This document shows, piece by piece, positions 20,443 to 29,878 of a stretch of DNA of 64,000 nt; within the stretch, counting starts at the first letter, position 1, and the number at the start of each line of letters is the position of its first letter. This DNA is from Eutreptiella sp. 'Long Island Sound 2002' (lineage: Eukaryota > Euglenozoa > Euglenophyceae > Eutreptiales > Eutreptiaceae): contig OZ038380.1 of NCBI GenBank assembly GCA_964036045.1, forward strand, positions 164,493,872-164,557,871, given 5' to 3'. The position numbers were made by a program, and so were the translations under genes. Under the pieces are notes generated by a model. It did not search any database, was not told where the DNA came from, and saw only the letters and a program-made list of their open reading frames with translations.

Positions 20443-21417
20443 GATGCTCCATTCCCCGCTCCAATACCAACCCGCTTAGCCAGATTCAAACCCCGCACCC
20501 GCAGGGCGAGTCTGCCACACCAAGCACTACCCTGATAATACCTTCTGCAACCCACACCGCCACTCCCGGGGGTCTCTCTCCCCCCCTACCCCTCCCTCGG
20601 GGTCCTGTTCCCCCTTCCCTTTCCTCTTCCACCCTTACGGGATGCTGCATTAGCCGCTCCAACACCAACCCGCTTAGCCAGATTCAAACCCCGCACCCGC
20701 AGGGCGAGTCTGCCACACCAAGCACTACCCTGATAATACCTTCTGCAACCCACACCGCCACTCCCGGGTGTCTCTCTCCCCCCCTATCCCTCCCTCGGGG
20801 TCCTGTTCCCCCTTCCCTTTCCTCTTCCACCCTTGCGGGATGCTCCATTCCCCGCTCCAACACCAACCCGCTTAGCCAGATTCAAACCCTGCACCCGCAG
20901 GGCGAGTCTGCCACACCAAGCACTGCCCTGATAATACCTTCTGCAACCCACACCGCCACTCCCGGGGGTCTCTCTCCCCCCCTATCCCTCCCTCGGGGTC
21001 CCGTTCCCCCTTCCCTTTCCTCTTCCACCCTTGCGGGATGCTCCATTCCCCGCTCCAACACCAACCCGCTTAGCCAGATTCAAACCCCGCACCCGCAGGG
21101 CGAGTCTGCCACACCAAGCAGTGCCCTGATAATACCTTCTGCAACCCACACCGCCACTCCCGGGGGTCTCTCTCCCCCCCTATCCCTCCCTCGGGGTCCC
21201 GTTCCCCCTTCCCTTTCCTCTTCCACCCTTGCGGGATGCTCCAGTCCCCGCTCCAACACCAACCCGCTTAGCCAGATTCAAACCCCGCACCCGCAGGGCG
21301 AGGCTGCCACACCAAGCACTACCCTGATAATACCTTCTGCAACCCACACCGCCACTCCCGGGGGTCTCTCCCCCCCCCTATCCCTCCCTCGGGGTCCCGT
21401 TCCCCTTTCCCTGTCTT
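20443..21417. repeat. 198-bp tandem repeat array, about 4.9 copies
   Basis: Same unit as at 8817. It joins the end of the P1 right arm at the shared decamer GGGATGCTCC (20441-20450). The plus frame is open for over 300 codons because the unit is 66 codons long. Confidence 0.9.
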
Positions 21418-21420
21418 CTT

Positions 21421-21705
21421 AGGGGGGTAGGATCCATAGACCTGGTCTATAGACGATTCCATGGTCTATAGACCTGGTCTATAGACCTGGTTTATAGACC
21501 TGGTCTATAGACAGTCCACCATCCATAGACTTGGTCCAAAGACCAGATTCTATTGGATATATGGACGAGCTGGATGCATACCGTGGATCCTTTCCAATGA
21601 GCGTTCCATTGTCTATGGACCTGGTCTATAGACGGTTGTATGATCTATAGACGTGGTCTATAGACCGTTTCATTGGTCTATAGCCCTAGTTTATAGACTG
21701 CTTTG
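21421..21705. repeat. GTCTATAGAC palindrome cluster, second copy
   Basis: Copy of 9661-9945 with a few substitutions (for example one CCCGGT to CCTGGT and TCTATAG to TATATGG). Confidence 0.85.
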
Positions 21706-22394
21706 GGCCACCCCCCGCTTGGGTTGGTTTCCCAACGGCTACATTTTCTAGGGTGTTCATAGCTTTTTTGCACTCCCGGGACCTTCCTCTAGAGACTAGT
21801 GTCGCTTTCACGCCCAAGACACCTGTCAATTCGGAGATCTAGAGCCGGTTTGGGCCATCCCCCGCTTGGGTTGGTTATCCACAATTTCAAGTGGCTCAGG
21901 CTCATTCAGAACCTTTCCCAGTCCCCCTTCACCCTGTTGCCGTTGTTGTTACAGTACAGATGCGCTGCTGTTTACTGCCACCTGCGCCTTTGCTGTGCAC
22001 CATCCAGATGTTTGACGAGTCTTGGTCTGAACACATTGGGGCTCTCCCTCAGTTATTGTTGGAGAGATCACTACTGTCAATGTTGGTGCCAACATTTTTC
22101 CAGATTCAATTGACACTTTGGCGGTGAGCAGACTGAGAATGTGACAAAGGGAATGCCATGCTGATTTGCTTTGTGCGAGTGTGTGTGCCAGGAATCCAGT
22201 TTTTTGAACGCTGTGCTGAAAATTCCGAAGGAGCACAATGGCTCACCCCATTTTCAGTAATCCTTGACAGTTTTCCTGCAGTTGGTTTCTTGCATATGTT
22301 GTATTTTTTTTTGTTTGATGCCAGTGCTCAGAGTGTATTGCATGACTACCCCCCTTTCCCCCGCCCGCAAACCGGGCGTCCGCGCATGATGAAT
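21706..22394. other. 5S upstream region, no recognised gene
   Basis: Paralogue of 9946-10634. No supported gene. Confidence 0.5.
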
Positions 22395-22512
22395 GCGTAC
22401 GGCCATACTACTGGGAACACACCTGAACCCGTCCGATTTCAGAAGTCAAGCCTAGTCAGGCCCAGTTAGTACTGAGGTGGGAGACCACTTGGGAACACTG
22501 GGTGCTGTACGC
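22395..22512 (+). rRNA. 5S rRNA: 5S ribosomal RNA gene
   Basis: Full 118-nt copy with closing helix and a T5 terminator at 22513. It has AGAAGTCAAGCC instead of AGAAGTTAAGCC (change at 22447), inside the internal promoter region that TFIIIA contacts in other eukaryotes, so activity is uncertain. Same upstream block as the truncated copies but a complete 3' end. Confidence 0.88.
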
Positions 22513-22670
22513 TTTTTCATTGCCCCTTTTCCGGCAACCCCCCGCGGTGCACCCCACGTCTCCCCTCCAATCCGCTTCCTCCCCTCCCTCCCAACCTGCT
22601 GCACACATGGCGCATGTGCCACTGCGTGCCGCCATGCTCCCGGCGGCCCCCTTCCACGCGCGCTGTCTTG

Positions 22671-22800
22671 AGCTCATTTCAGGATATGGGTGACTCGGTA
22701 GGATCTGCCCGTTCCTAGACAGGCAGATCCTACCGAGTCCGGTTAGGAACGGGCAGAGCCTACCGAGTCGGTAATAGTCACCCATATCCTAAAATGAGCT
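22671..22800. repeat. Nested palindrome downstream of 5S
   Basis: Outer arms AGCTCATTTCAGGATATGGG.. (22671-22695) and 22776-22800 pair over 24 of 25 bases. Inside lies the perfect 17-bp hairpin at 22693-22738, followed by a third, inverted copy of the motif (AGGAACGGGCAGAGCCTACC). Possibly a folded-back mobile-element terminus; not assigned. Confidence 0.8.
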
Positions 22801-22991
22801 ATTGACACAATAACCCCCCCCCTATTTCGGGGTCGCTGAGTCCAAAACGTCACTCATACTGCAAATCCGAGACAGTGCCGTTGATCTATGGCGGAGGGGG
22901 GTCCTAACGAGCGGTGGGTTAGGGTGCCAACATGCGTGCTCGTGAAAAAGCTGCCACGCACAGTTGATGCCACGCACACGCTGACAGAGGT

Positions 22992-23092
22992 ACACTTTCT
23001 GAGTGTCTATTTTTTTTCCGTATATACTTGCTCCTTCGTAGGCAGCTTTGGTGCTTTCAGCGCCACTTTGTGGAGGCCAATGGGCCAATCTC
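22992..23092 (+). ncRNA. SL RNA: Spliced-leader RNA gene, canonical exon except last base
   Basis: The exon at 22992-23019 is ACACTTTCTGAGTGTCTA, then T-run, but ends CC instead of CG before GTATATACTTG. The intron part differs slightly (CTCCTTCGTAGG). Hairpin GGTGC-TTTCA-GCGCC, Sm-like site and GGCC-AATG-GGCC hairpin are intact. It lies 480 bp after the full 5S gene: a 5S-SL unit. Confidence 0.8.
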
Positions 23093-23690
23093 CTTCCAAA
23101 ACCAAAGCGCTTCCCACCTGGCATGTACGTTTGAACCATTTTCTGGTTGATAAAGCTGGGGCGCACAAAAAACCTCAATTGATGAGGCATGGATTGCAAG
23201 TAGAAAGCTTTGTACATTGGCAAAAGCATGGGATGCAAGAACGACATGTTTGAAAGGAGTATAATCAGGATGGGCATGGCCAATGAGTGGTTTTCCTGAT
23301 TATTCAGTAAAAAATGGTTCCAAACTTAAGTAGAAGGCAAAAAAACCATAAGTAGACGCGGCATGGAATGTAAGGCGAAAGCAGCTGTGCTTTGTCAAAA
23401 AGCATGGGCTGTAAAAAACAACATGTTTGAAAGGGTTTAGAAATAGAATTGGCATGGAATGTTTGGTTGGATAATTTTCCCATTCGCGAAGTAGGGTCGG
23501 CATGGTTTTGAACCATTCAAATTGCGGAGTGGCAAAAACAAACATGAAAAAAAAAGACTAGGCATGGAATGCGAATTGAAACCTATTTTGCACAGGCAAA
23601 AGTGTGGGCTGCAAAAACAACATGTTTGAAAGCTTCCGAATAGCTTGGGTATTGAACGTATGATTGGAGCTAGATGAGGGGCAGGGTGTG
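23093..23690. repeat. Degenerate repeats around ACATGTTTGAAAG
   Basis: Segments with (C/T)ATGGGATGCAAGAACGACATGTTTGAAAG-like sequence (cited core ACATGTTTGAAAG) recur near 23245, 23420 and 23620, about 170-205 bp apart, together with GGCATGGAATG. No gene recognised. Confidence 0.5.
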
Positions 23691-24400
23691 TCAGGATGTC
23701 GTCAGGATGCGTCAGGATGGCGTCAGGAAGGCGTCAGGATGGCGTCAGGATGGCGTCAGGAATGGTTCACGTATGCGTCAGGAAGCGTCAGGGTAGCGTC
23801 AGGATGGCGTCAGGATGGCGTCAGGAAAGTGTGAGGAAAGTGTCAGGATGGCGTCAGGATGGTGTTCGGGAACGTCAGGATAGTCCAATCGCGTCAGGAA
23901 TGCGTCAGGATGCTTCAGGATGGCGTCAGGATGGCGTCAGGATGCGTCAGGATGGCGTCAGGCAGGCATCAGAGGTGTGTCAGGGTAGTGGTGTAGGCGT
24001 CAGGAGCACGTCACGATGCGTCAGGATGCGTCGGGAAGGCGCCAGGAATGGTTCACGTATGCGTCTGGAAGCATCAGCGTAGCGTCAGGATGGCGTCAGG
24101 ATGGCGTTAGGAAAGTGTGAGGAAAGTGTCAGGATGGCGTCAGGATGGTGTTAGAGAACGTCAGGATAGTCCAATCGCGTCAGGAATGCGTCAGGATGCG
24201 TCAGGATGGCGTCAGGATGGCGTCAGGATGGCGTCAGGATGCGTCAGGATGGCGTCAGGCAGGCATCAGAGGTGTGTCAGGGTAGTGGTGTAGGCGCCAG
24301 GAGCACGTCACGATGCGTCAGGATGCGTCAAGAAGGCGTCAGAGTGGCGCCAGGAAGGCGTTAGGATAATTTAGCGTCAGGATGGCGTCAGGATGACGTC
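23690..24400. repeat. GCGTCAGGATG (11/12-bp) tandem array
   Basis: Dense GCGTCAGGATG/GGCGTCAGGAT units. A higher-order duplication of about 286 bp is visible: AATGGTTCACGTATGCGTC starts at 23761 and, with one change, at 24047. The roughly 128-codon plus frame is a product of the repeat. Confidence 0.9.
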
Positions 24401-24414
24401 AAACGACGCGGGGC

Positions 24415-25945
24415 CCAAATCAATTGTCCGCGGGAAAACTGATTGCCGCCTGTGGTAAAACTGGCCATGAAACGAACAATGAAGTTGCTTCGGTCAACGG
24501 CTAAAAAAAGAAAATGCACAATCGTCCAGCGGACTTTTAAAAATTGTCCGAAAAAATCGTCAGTGGGACAACTCATTGCAGCCTGTGGTAAGTAAAAGTG
24601 GCTGTGAAACAACGAATAAAGTTCTGTCCGTCAAATGCTACGAAAGACAAATCGTCCGACGGACAATAAAAAATTGTCCGACGGACAATTTAAAATTGTC
24701 CGAAAAAAATCGTCAGCGGGACAACTCATTGCAGCCTGTGGTACGTAAAAGTGGCTGTGAAACAACGAAGAAAGTTCTGTCCGTCAAATGCTACGAAAGA
24801 CAAATCGTCTGATACACAATCAAAAATTGTCCGACGGACAATTTAAAATTGTCGGTCGGACAAAAGGATAAGGTTCTGTCCTTCAAATGCTACGAAAGAC
24901 AAATCGTCCGACGGACAATAAAAAATTGTCCGACGGACAATTTAAAATTGTCTGAAAAAAATCGTCAGCGGGACAACTCATTGCAGCCTGTGGTAAGTAA
25001 AAGTGGCTGTGAAACAACGAATAAAGTTCTGTCCGTCAAATGCTACGAAAGACAAATCGTCCGACGGACAATTAAAAATTGTCCGACGGACAATTTAAAA
25101 TTGTCCGAAAAAAATCGTTAGCGGGACAACTCATTGCAGCCTGTGGTACGTAAAAGTGGCTGTGAAACAACGAATAAAGTTCTGTCCGTCAAATGCTACG
25201 AAAGACAAATCGTCTGACAGACAATCAAAAATTGTCCGACGGACAATTTAAAATTGTCGGTCGGACAAAAGGATAAGGTTCTGTCCTTCAAATGCTACAA
25301 AAGACAAATCGTCCGACGGACAATAAAAAATTGTCCGACGGACAATTTAAAATTGTCCGAAAAAAATTGTCAGCGGGACAACTCATTGCAGCCTGCGGTA
25401 AGTAAAAGTGGCTGTGAAACAACGAATAAAGTTCTGTCCGTCAAATGCTACGAAAGACAAATCGTCCGACGGACAACAAAAAATTGTCCGACGGACAATT
25501 TAAAATTGTCTGAAAAAAATCGTCAGCGGGACAACTCATTGCAGCCTGTGGTAAGTAAAAGTGGCTGTGAAACAACGAATGAAGTTCTGTCCGTCAAATG
25601 CTACGAAAGACAAATCATCCGACGGATCATAAAAAATTGTCCGACAGACAATTCAAAATTGTCCGTCGGACAAAAGGATAAGGTTCTGTCCTTCAAATGC
25701 TACGAAAGACAAATTGTTAGACGGACAATAAAAAATTGTCCGACGGACAATTTAAAATTGTCCGAAAAAAATTTTCAGCGGGACAACTCATTGCAGCCTG
25801 CGGTAAGTAAAAGTGGCTGTGAAACAACGAATAAAGTTCTGTCCGTCAAATGCTACGAAAGACAAATCGTCCGACGGACAATAAAAAATTGTCCGACGGA
25901 CAATTAAAAATTGTCCGTCGGACAAAAGGATAAGGTTAGGGGGAA
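24415..25945. repeat. Hairpin-forming ATTGTCCGACGGACAAT satellite
   Basis: The 17-nt palindrome ATTGTCCG-A-CGGACAAT, or its T-centred complement, recurs many times. CTCATTGCAGCC marks unit starts near 24569, 24724, 24977, 25127, 25379, 25536 and 25787, so units of about 155 and 252 bp alternate as a higher-order repeat of about 405 bp. Units contain TGTGGTAAGTAAAAG, which resembles a 5' splice site. Plus frames up to 217 codons are repeat products. Confidence 0.9.
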
Positions 25946-26632
25946 TATCGTATTGTGCGTCGGACATTTTGTTTTTGGTTTTTTTTTCACTCTATGGATC
26001 CTAGCTATCTGGGTGAACCCTGCTGCCCTGGCGATTTAACCGAACCACACCATGCATTGTCATTCAAAAGCTCATGCACTGCACCCAGCTAGGTAGCACA
26101 TCTGTGGCTAGGGTAGTCAACAGTGAAGCAAAAAAATGCGCGGCGATTGCAGAGCCTCTGAGCACCCTGCAAGTCAACGTGGATTATCCAAGCTGAACGT
26201 GCTACCTAGTAAAGGTTCAGCCTCACGGGTGACTCTCTGGCACTAATGTGATGAGGTGTTCATTGGTGGATTTGTTTCCGTAGCAATTGAACAAAAAGCC
26301 ACCATGCATTGTCATTCAAAATGCATGGCACTCCCCTTGCTGGTCTCTCCGATGTTTACCACAAACCATTCATACAAAAAAGGCATGTTTCTGGGTAGTT
26401 CTCAATAGGCATAGTCGGCAACCTAAGGGACCCCTTCAGGATGTATCCACGGCTTCTGTGCCCCAGGCCAATCGCGTTGGTGAGGTCTTTGGGATCAGGG
26501 CATGGACATCTGAACTCGCTTTGCCAAACCAAAACATTGTCCAGCCGCCGCAGCTCCATTGAGGTCCACCGCTTACTGGTAAAATCGGGGTAAAAATTGG
26601 GCATGTTTTTCGCCACACAAGGAGGGTGCTGG
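25946..26632. other. Spacer with short repeats, no recognised gene
   Basis: An 11-bp inverted repeat CTAGGTAGCAC (26089-26099) / GTGCTACCTAG (26199-26209), and a direct repeat CATGCATTGTCATTCAAAA at about 26050 and 26302. From 26330 it is an interspersed module also found at 20030-20280. Confidence 0.5.
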
Positions 26633-26777
26633 GTATACTTTGCACTGCACCACGGCCTCCTAACACCTTCAGAATGCATTCCACTTCACAAATGCCTTCC
26701 TGGTTAGCTGTTTACCACAAACCATACATACAAAAAAGGCATGTTTCCGGGTAGTTCTTCCCGGGATTCGGTTCGGA

Positions 26778-27341
26778 GTGGCGATCAACAGGGGTACATA
26801 CTTTTCCTTGAAGCAATCAAAGGGGAAGGTCCTTGGAGCAAGGTACGCAGCTGACCAGATGCCCACCACGGACTGTGACAACGGATGTACACTGGTGAAG
26901 CGAAGACGACGTTCTGTTCGTGTGCCGACCACAGAGACTCTTCAACTACAGCTTCAGGATGGTTGTGTCGAAGAAATTACCATAACCTGGCTGCCAGACC
27001 ATCAACATCAGGATGGTGGAATGAAAGCCAACATCAAGAATGTTCAACGCCTACTGTGTACTGCACATGCACACTATTCCCAAGTCCGTCCGGATGTGGA
27101 GGGTGGCATGGTAGGAATCGGGCAACACGGGCAATCCTACCTCCGGCGGGTTTGCTTCCATCGTGCAACCACGGGGTGCAAAAACGAGGATCACGAAAAG
27201 GCAGTGGAGACACAGGTTGCTTTCAAGCTTGGGGACCTTGCGCCAACGTTCCACAAGACCTTTGGGGAAAAAATGCAACATCAAATTTCATCTCTTCAAA
27301 TGTATCATCCTCACCGTCTTTGGCGGCAAAGGTTCCGTTGA
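26778..27341 (+). CDS. Unrecognised duplicated ORF (187 codons)
   Basis: I do not recognise this. The frame starts at GTG (26778); the first ATG is near 26860 (MPTTDCDNG). It has a basic run KRRRRS and segments such as DGCVEEITITWLP. A second, overlapping frame (27163-27564) continues in the +1 phase with protein-like sequence (FGGKGSVDLTN, SFAVWIREQC), so a frameshifted gene relic is possible. Copy at 59444-60007. I count five differences within the ORF between copies, three changing the residue, which does not suggest purifying selection. Confidence 0.3.
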   Translation: MAINRGTYFSLKQSKGKVLGARYAADQMPTTDCDNGCTLVKRRRRSVRVPTTETLQLQLQDGCVEEITITWLPDHQHQDGGMKANIKNVQRLLCTAHAHYSQVRPDVEGGMVGIGQHGQSYLRRVCFHRATTGCKNEDHEKAVETQVAFKLGDLAPTFHKTFGEKMQHQISSLQMYHPHRLWRQRFR

Positions 27342-27515
27342 TCTGACCAACGCTCCGCGTTGCGACCTACAGGATTCTACGGGAAGCTTCGCCGTGTGGA
27401 TCCGTGAACAATGTAGGGCACACATTGATGAGCGTGCTTGGTTCCTACATCCCGACTACGGTGTTGCCATCCAGCTTTGCCTCGTTGCAATGACGTGGTC
27501 GGGCGCAGTTTTGAG

Positions 27516-27727
27516 GCACTGTAGTCTCACAGGGCCTCCACCATTGGTGTCCGGTCGGTGGTGAAGGCCGAGGTTCAGCACCAGTAGTGCAGCCTTTCTT
27601 AGTGGATCATATTCGCTTTTTGAAGACGCCAAAGCCAAAACTGCCAGGTGTCGATGTCGGATTATGAAAACGGCTATCATCAGGCCACCACAGCCGCGAC
27701 ACCAGGTTCCCTTGAACCTATACACTG

Positions 27728-27759
<32 letters not shown>

Positions 27760-28257
27760 CATATATGTGTGTGTGTGTTTATAGATGTAGACCCGCAGAC
27801 GTTCCGGGAAAGCTTTTTGTTCCTTCTCGCCCTATACAGACGTTCTTTTCTTCCATTTCTTGCACATGTTCGAAGAATCCCAAACTTTTTGCAGTGCTGA
27901 GACCCATGAATTGTCGGAAGATGTCTGTATTCTGGCTTGTGTCGTTCTTTTTTGAAATTTTGAGATTCCCACGCGGTTAACCACGCACTAGTCAACAGAA
28001 AACTCCGGTGGTAGGCAAGCATCGGGGGCTTTCGTTCAAACCTGTTGGCACGACCTGTGGTGGTTCTAAGATGCCGCACCAAGGAACCCACTCAGCCACT
28101 CCGAGGAATCTGCCCCCTCCCCTTGGGGTGCCCTTCATGCAATGATTTGCAACAAACTTAGGGCCGGTGGCAAAATGATTGGGCCCGGTACTTTGTGGTA
28201 TCCCATCACCTGCCTCAAAAGGTCAAGCGGTTCGCAAAACACATAAGTACCCATTTT
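27516..28257. repeat. Interspersed 735-bp block, second copy
   Basis: Copy of 7601-8335 with a longer TA/TG microsatellite (27727-27778). It joins different sequence at both ends. Confidence 0.85.
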
Positions 28258-29347
28258 GTGAACCCATAGTTGCTCACCCGGGATGCTCCCCTTGCTGGTC
28301 TCTCCGGTGATTACCACAAGTGTAGGTACGGCGTGTTGATGCGGATGCTGGTGTGTGGTTGTTTTTGAATGGGTTGTTGGAACATGAAAGGGCGGGGTAC
28401 AGTGGCCTGTGTGGAATTGGATGGGTGCAGTGGGATGCAAATGTGAATGTGAGCACATACGGGGGGTTGCACGAAAGTGTTGGTATGGCGTGTTGATGCG
28501 GATGGAGGAGGGGTGGGTGTTTTTGAATGGGGTGTTGGGACATGAAAGGGCGGAATACGGTGGCCTGTGTGGGGTCGGGTGGGTGCGGTGGGATGCAAAT
28601 GTGAATGTGAGCACATTTTGGGGGGTCGCACGAAAGTGTAGGTATGGCGTGTTGATGCGGATGGGGGAGGGGTGGGTGTTTTTGAATGGGGTGTTGGGAC
28701 ATGAAAGGGCGGGATTTGTGGTAAACAGCGGAGAGACCAGCAAGGGGAGCATCCCGGGTGAGCAACCATGGGTTGGAATGTGATGTAATGATAGAGAGGA
28801 AGGCATTTGTGAAGTGGAATGCATTCTGAAGGTGGTAGGAGGCCGTGGTGCAGTGCAAAGTATACCCAGCACCCTCCTTGTATGGCGAAAAACATCCCCA
28901 GTTTTTACCCCGATTTTTCTAGTGAGCGGTGGACCTTAATGGAGCTGCGGCCGCTGGACAATGTTTTGGTTTGGCAAACCGGGTTCGGATGTCCATGCCC
29001 TGATCCCAGAGACCTCACCAACGCCATTGGCTTGGGGCACAGAAGCCGTGGATACATCCTGAAGGGGTCCCTTGGGTTGCCGACTATGCCTATGGAGAAC
29101 TACCCAGAAACATGCCTTTTTTGTATGCATGGTTTGTGGTAAATAGCGGAGAGACCAGCAAGGGGAGCATCCCGGGTGAGCAACTATGGGTTGGAGTGTG
29201 ATGTAATGATAGAGAGAAAGGCATTTGTGAAGTGGTATGCATTCTGAAGGTGGTAGGAGGCCGTGGTGCAGTGCAAAGTATACCCAGCACCCTCCTTTTA
29301 TGGCGAAAATCATCCCCAATTTTTACCCCGATTTTACAAATATTTTA

Positions 29348-29878
29348 CTACATGGTGGGGCACATCCTGCGGCACATGGTGGGGCACATGGTGGGGCACA
29401 TCCCAGGGCACATCGTGGGGTTCACAGTGGGGCACACTGTGGGGCACATCATGGGGCACATCATGTGGCATTTGGCGGGCACATGGTGGGGCACATGGTG
29501 GGGCACATGGTGGGGGACATCATGGGTCACATTGTGGTGAGCATTGAGGGGCACATTCTGGGGCACATCTTGGGCCACATTGCGGGGCACATCCTGGGGC
29601 AGTGCGGTGAAAGGTGGTGTGGTGTGGTCTAGCGTGGTGTGGATTGATGTGGTGTAGTGTTTCTTCCTGTTGTGTGGTGCCATGTGAGGAACATGTTGTA
29701 ACCGCTGCATAGTGGTTGATCTTTGTTGTAACTGCGAAGCCTGTAGCCTTGATGCCCCAGGGGTCGTAACGCCCGACACTGCCCCTGATATCTCCGAACC
29801 CACATAACCCTCTTCAGACCCATATCCAGCCTCGGGGAGCGACATATGCGAAGCACTTGTAAGTCCTTTGAACTCCAT
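29348..29878 (-). CDS. 176-codon repeat-containing ORF, copy
   Basis: Inverted copy of 19318-19848 with the same ACCATGG start. It differs at a few residues (for example SLPEAGYGSEEGY). Not recognised; see the first copy. Confidence 0.28.
   Translation of the reverse strand: MEFKGLTSASHMSLPEAGYGSEEGYVGSEISGAVSGVTTPGASRLQASQLQQRSTTMQRLQHVPHMAPHNRKKHYTTSIHTTLDHTTPPFTALPQDVPRNVAQDVPQNVPLNAHHNVTHDVPHHVPHHVPHHVPAKCHMMCPMMCPTVCPTVNPTMCPGMCPTMCPTMCRRMCPTM

Larger units (their letters stand above)
14946..20450. repeat. Right arm of large inverted repeat P1
   Basis: 14946-17817 is the reverse complement of the left arm. The extension to 20450 matches the outer P2 arms (41619-47122 direct, and 28740-31378 reversed). 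It contains an SL RNA gene (15501-15601), the TTAGGATA satellite (17065-18900), an inverted repeat GGTTACGGTTA/TAACCGTAACC near 18812-18845, an LTR-leader-like relic (about 18900-19860) and two tandem copies of an interspersed module (19860-20280, 20281-20450). No host gene recognised. Confidence 0.9.

Noticed and set aside
20301-21422. 373-codon open frame across the 198-bp array
   Set aside because: The unit is 66 codons long, so any open unit gives a long frame; other phases and the minus strand are open too. No start context or similarity.
25254-25907. 217-codon frame in the hairpin satellite
   Set aside because: Product of repeat periodicity; the peptide is only the repeated unit.
26049-26320. 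Small transposon bounded by CATGCATTGTCATTCAAAA repeats
   Set aside because: Direct repeats of about 19 bp without terminal inverted repeats at their inner edges; too long for usual target duplications.
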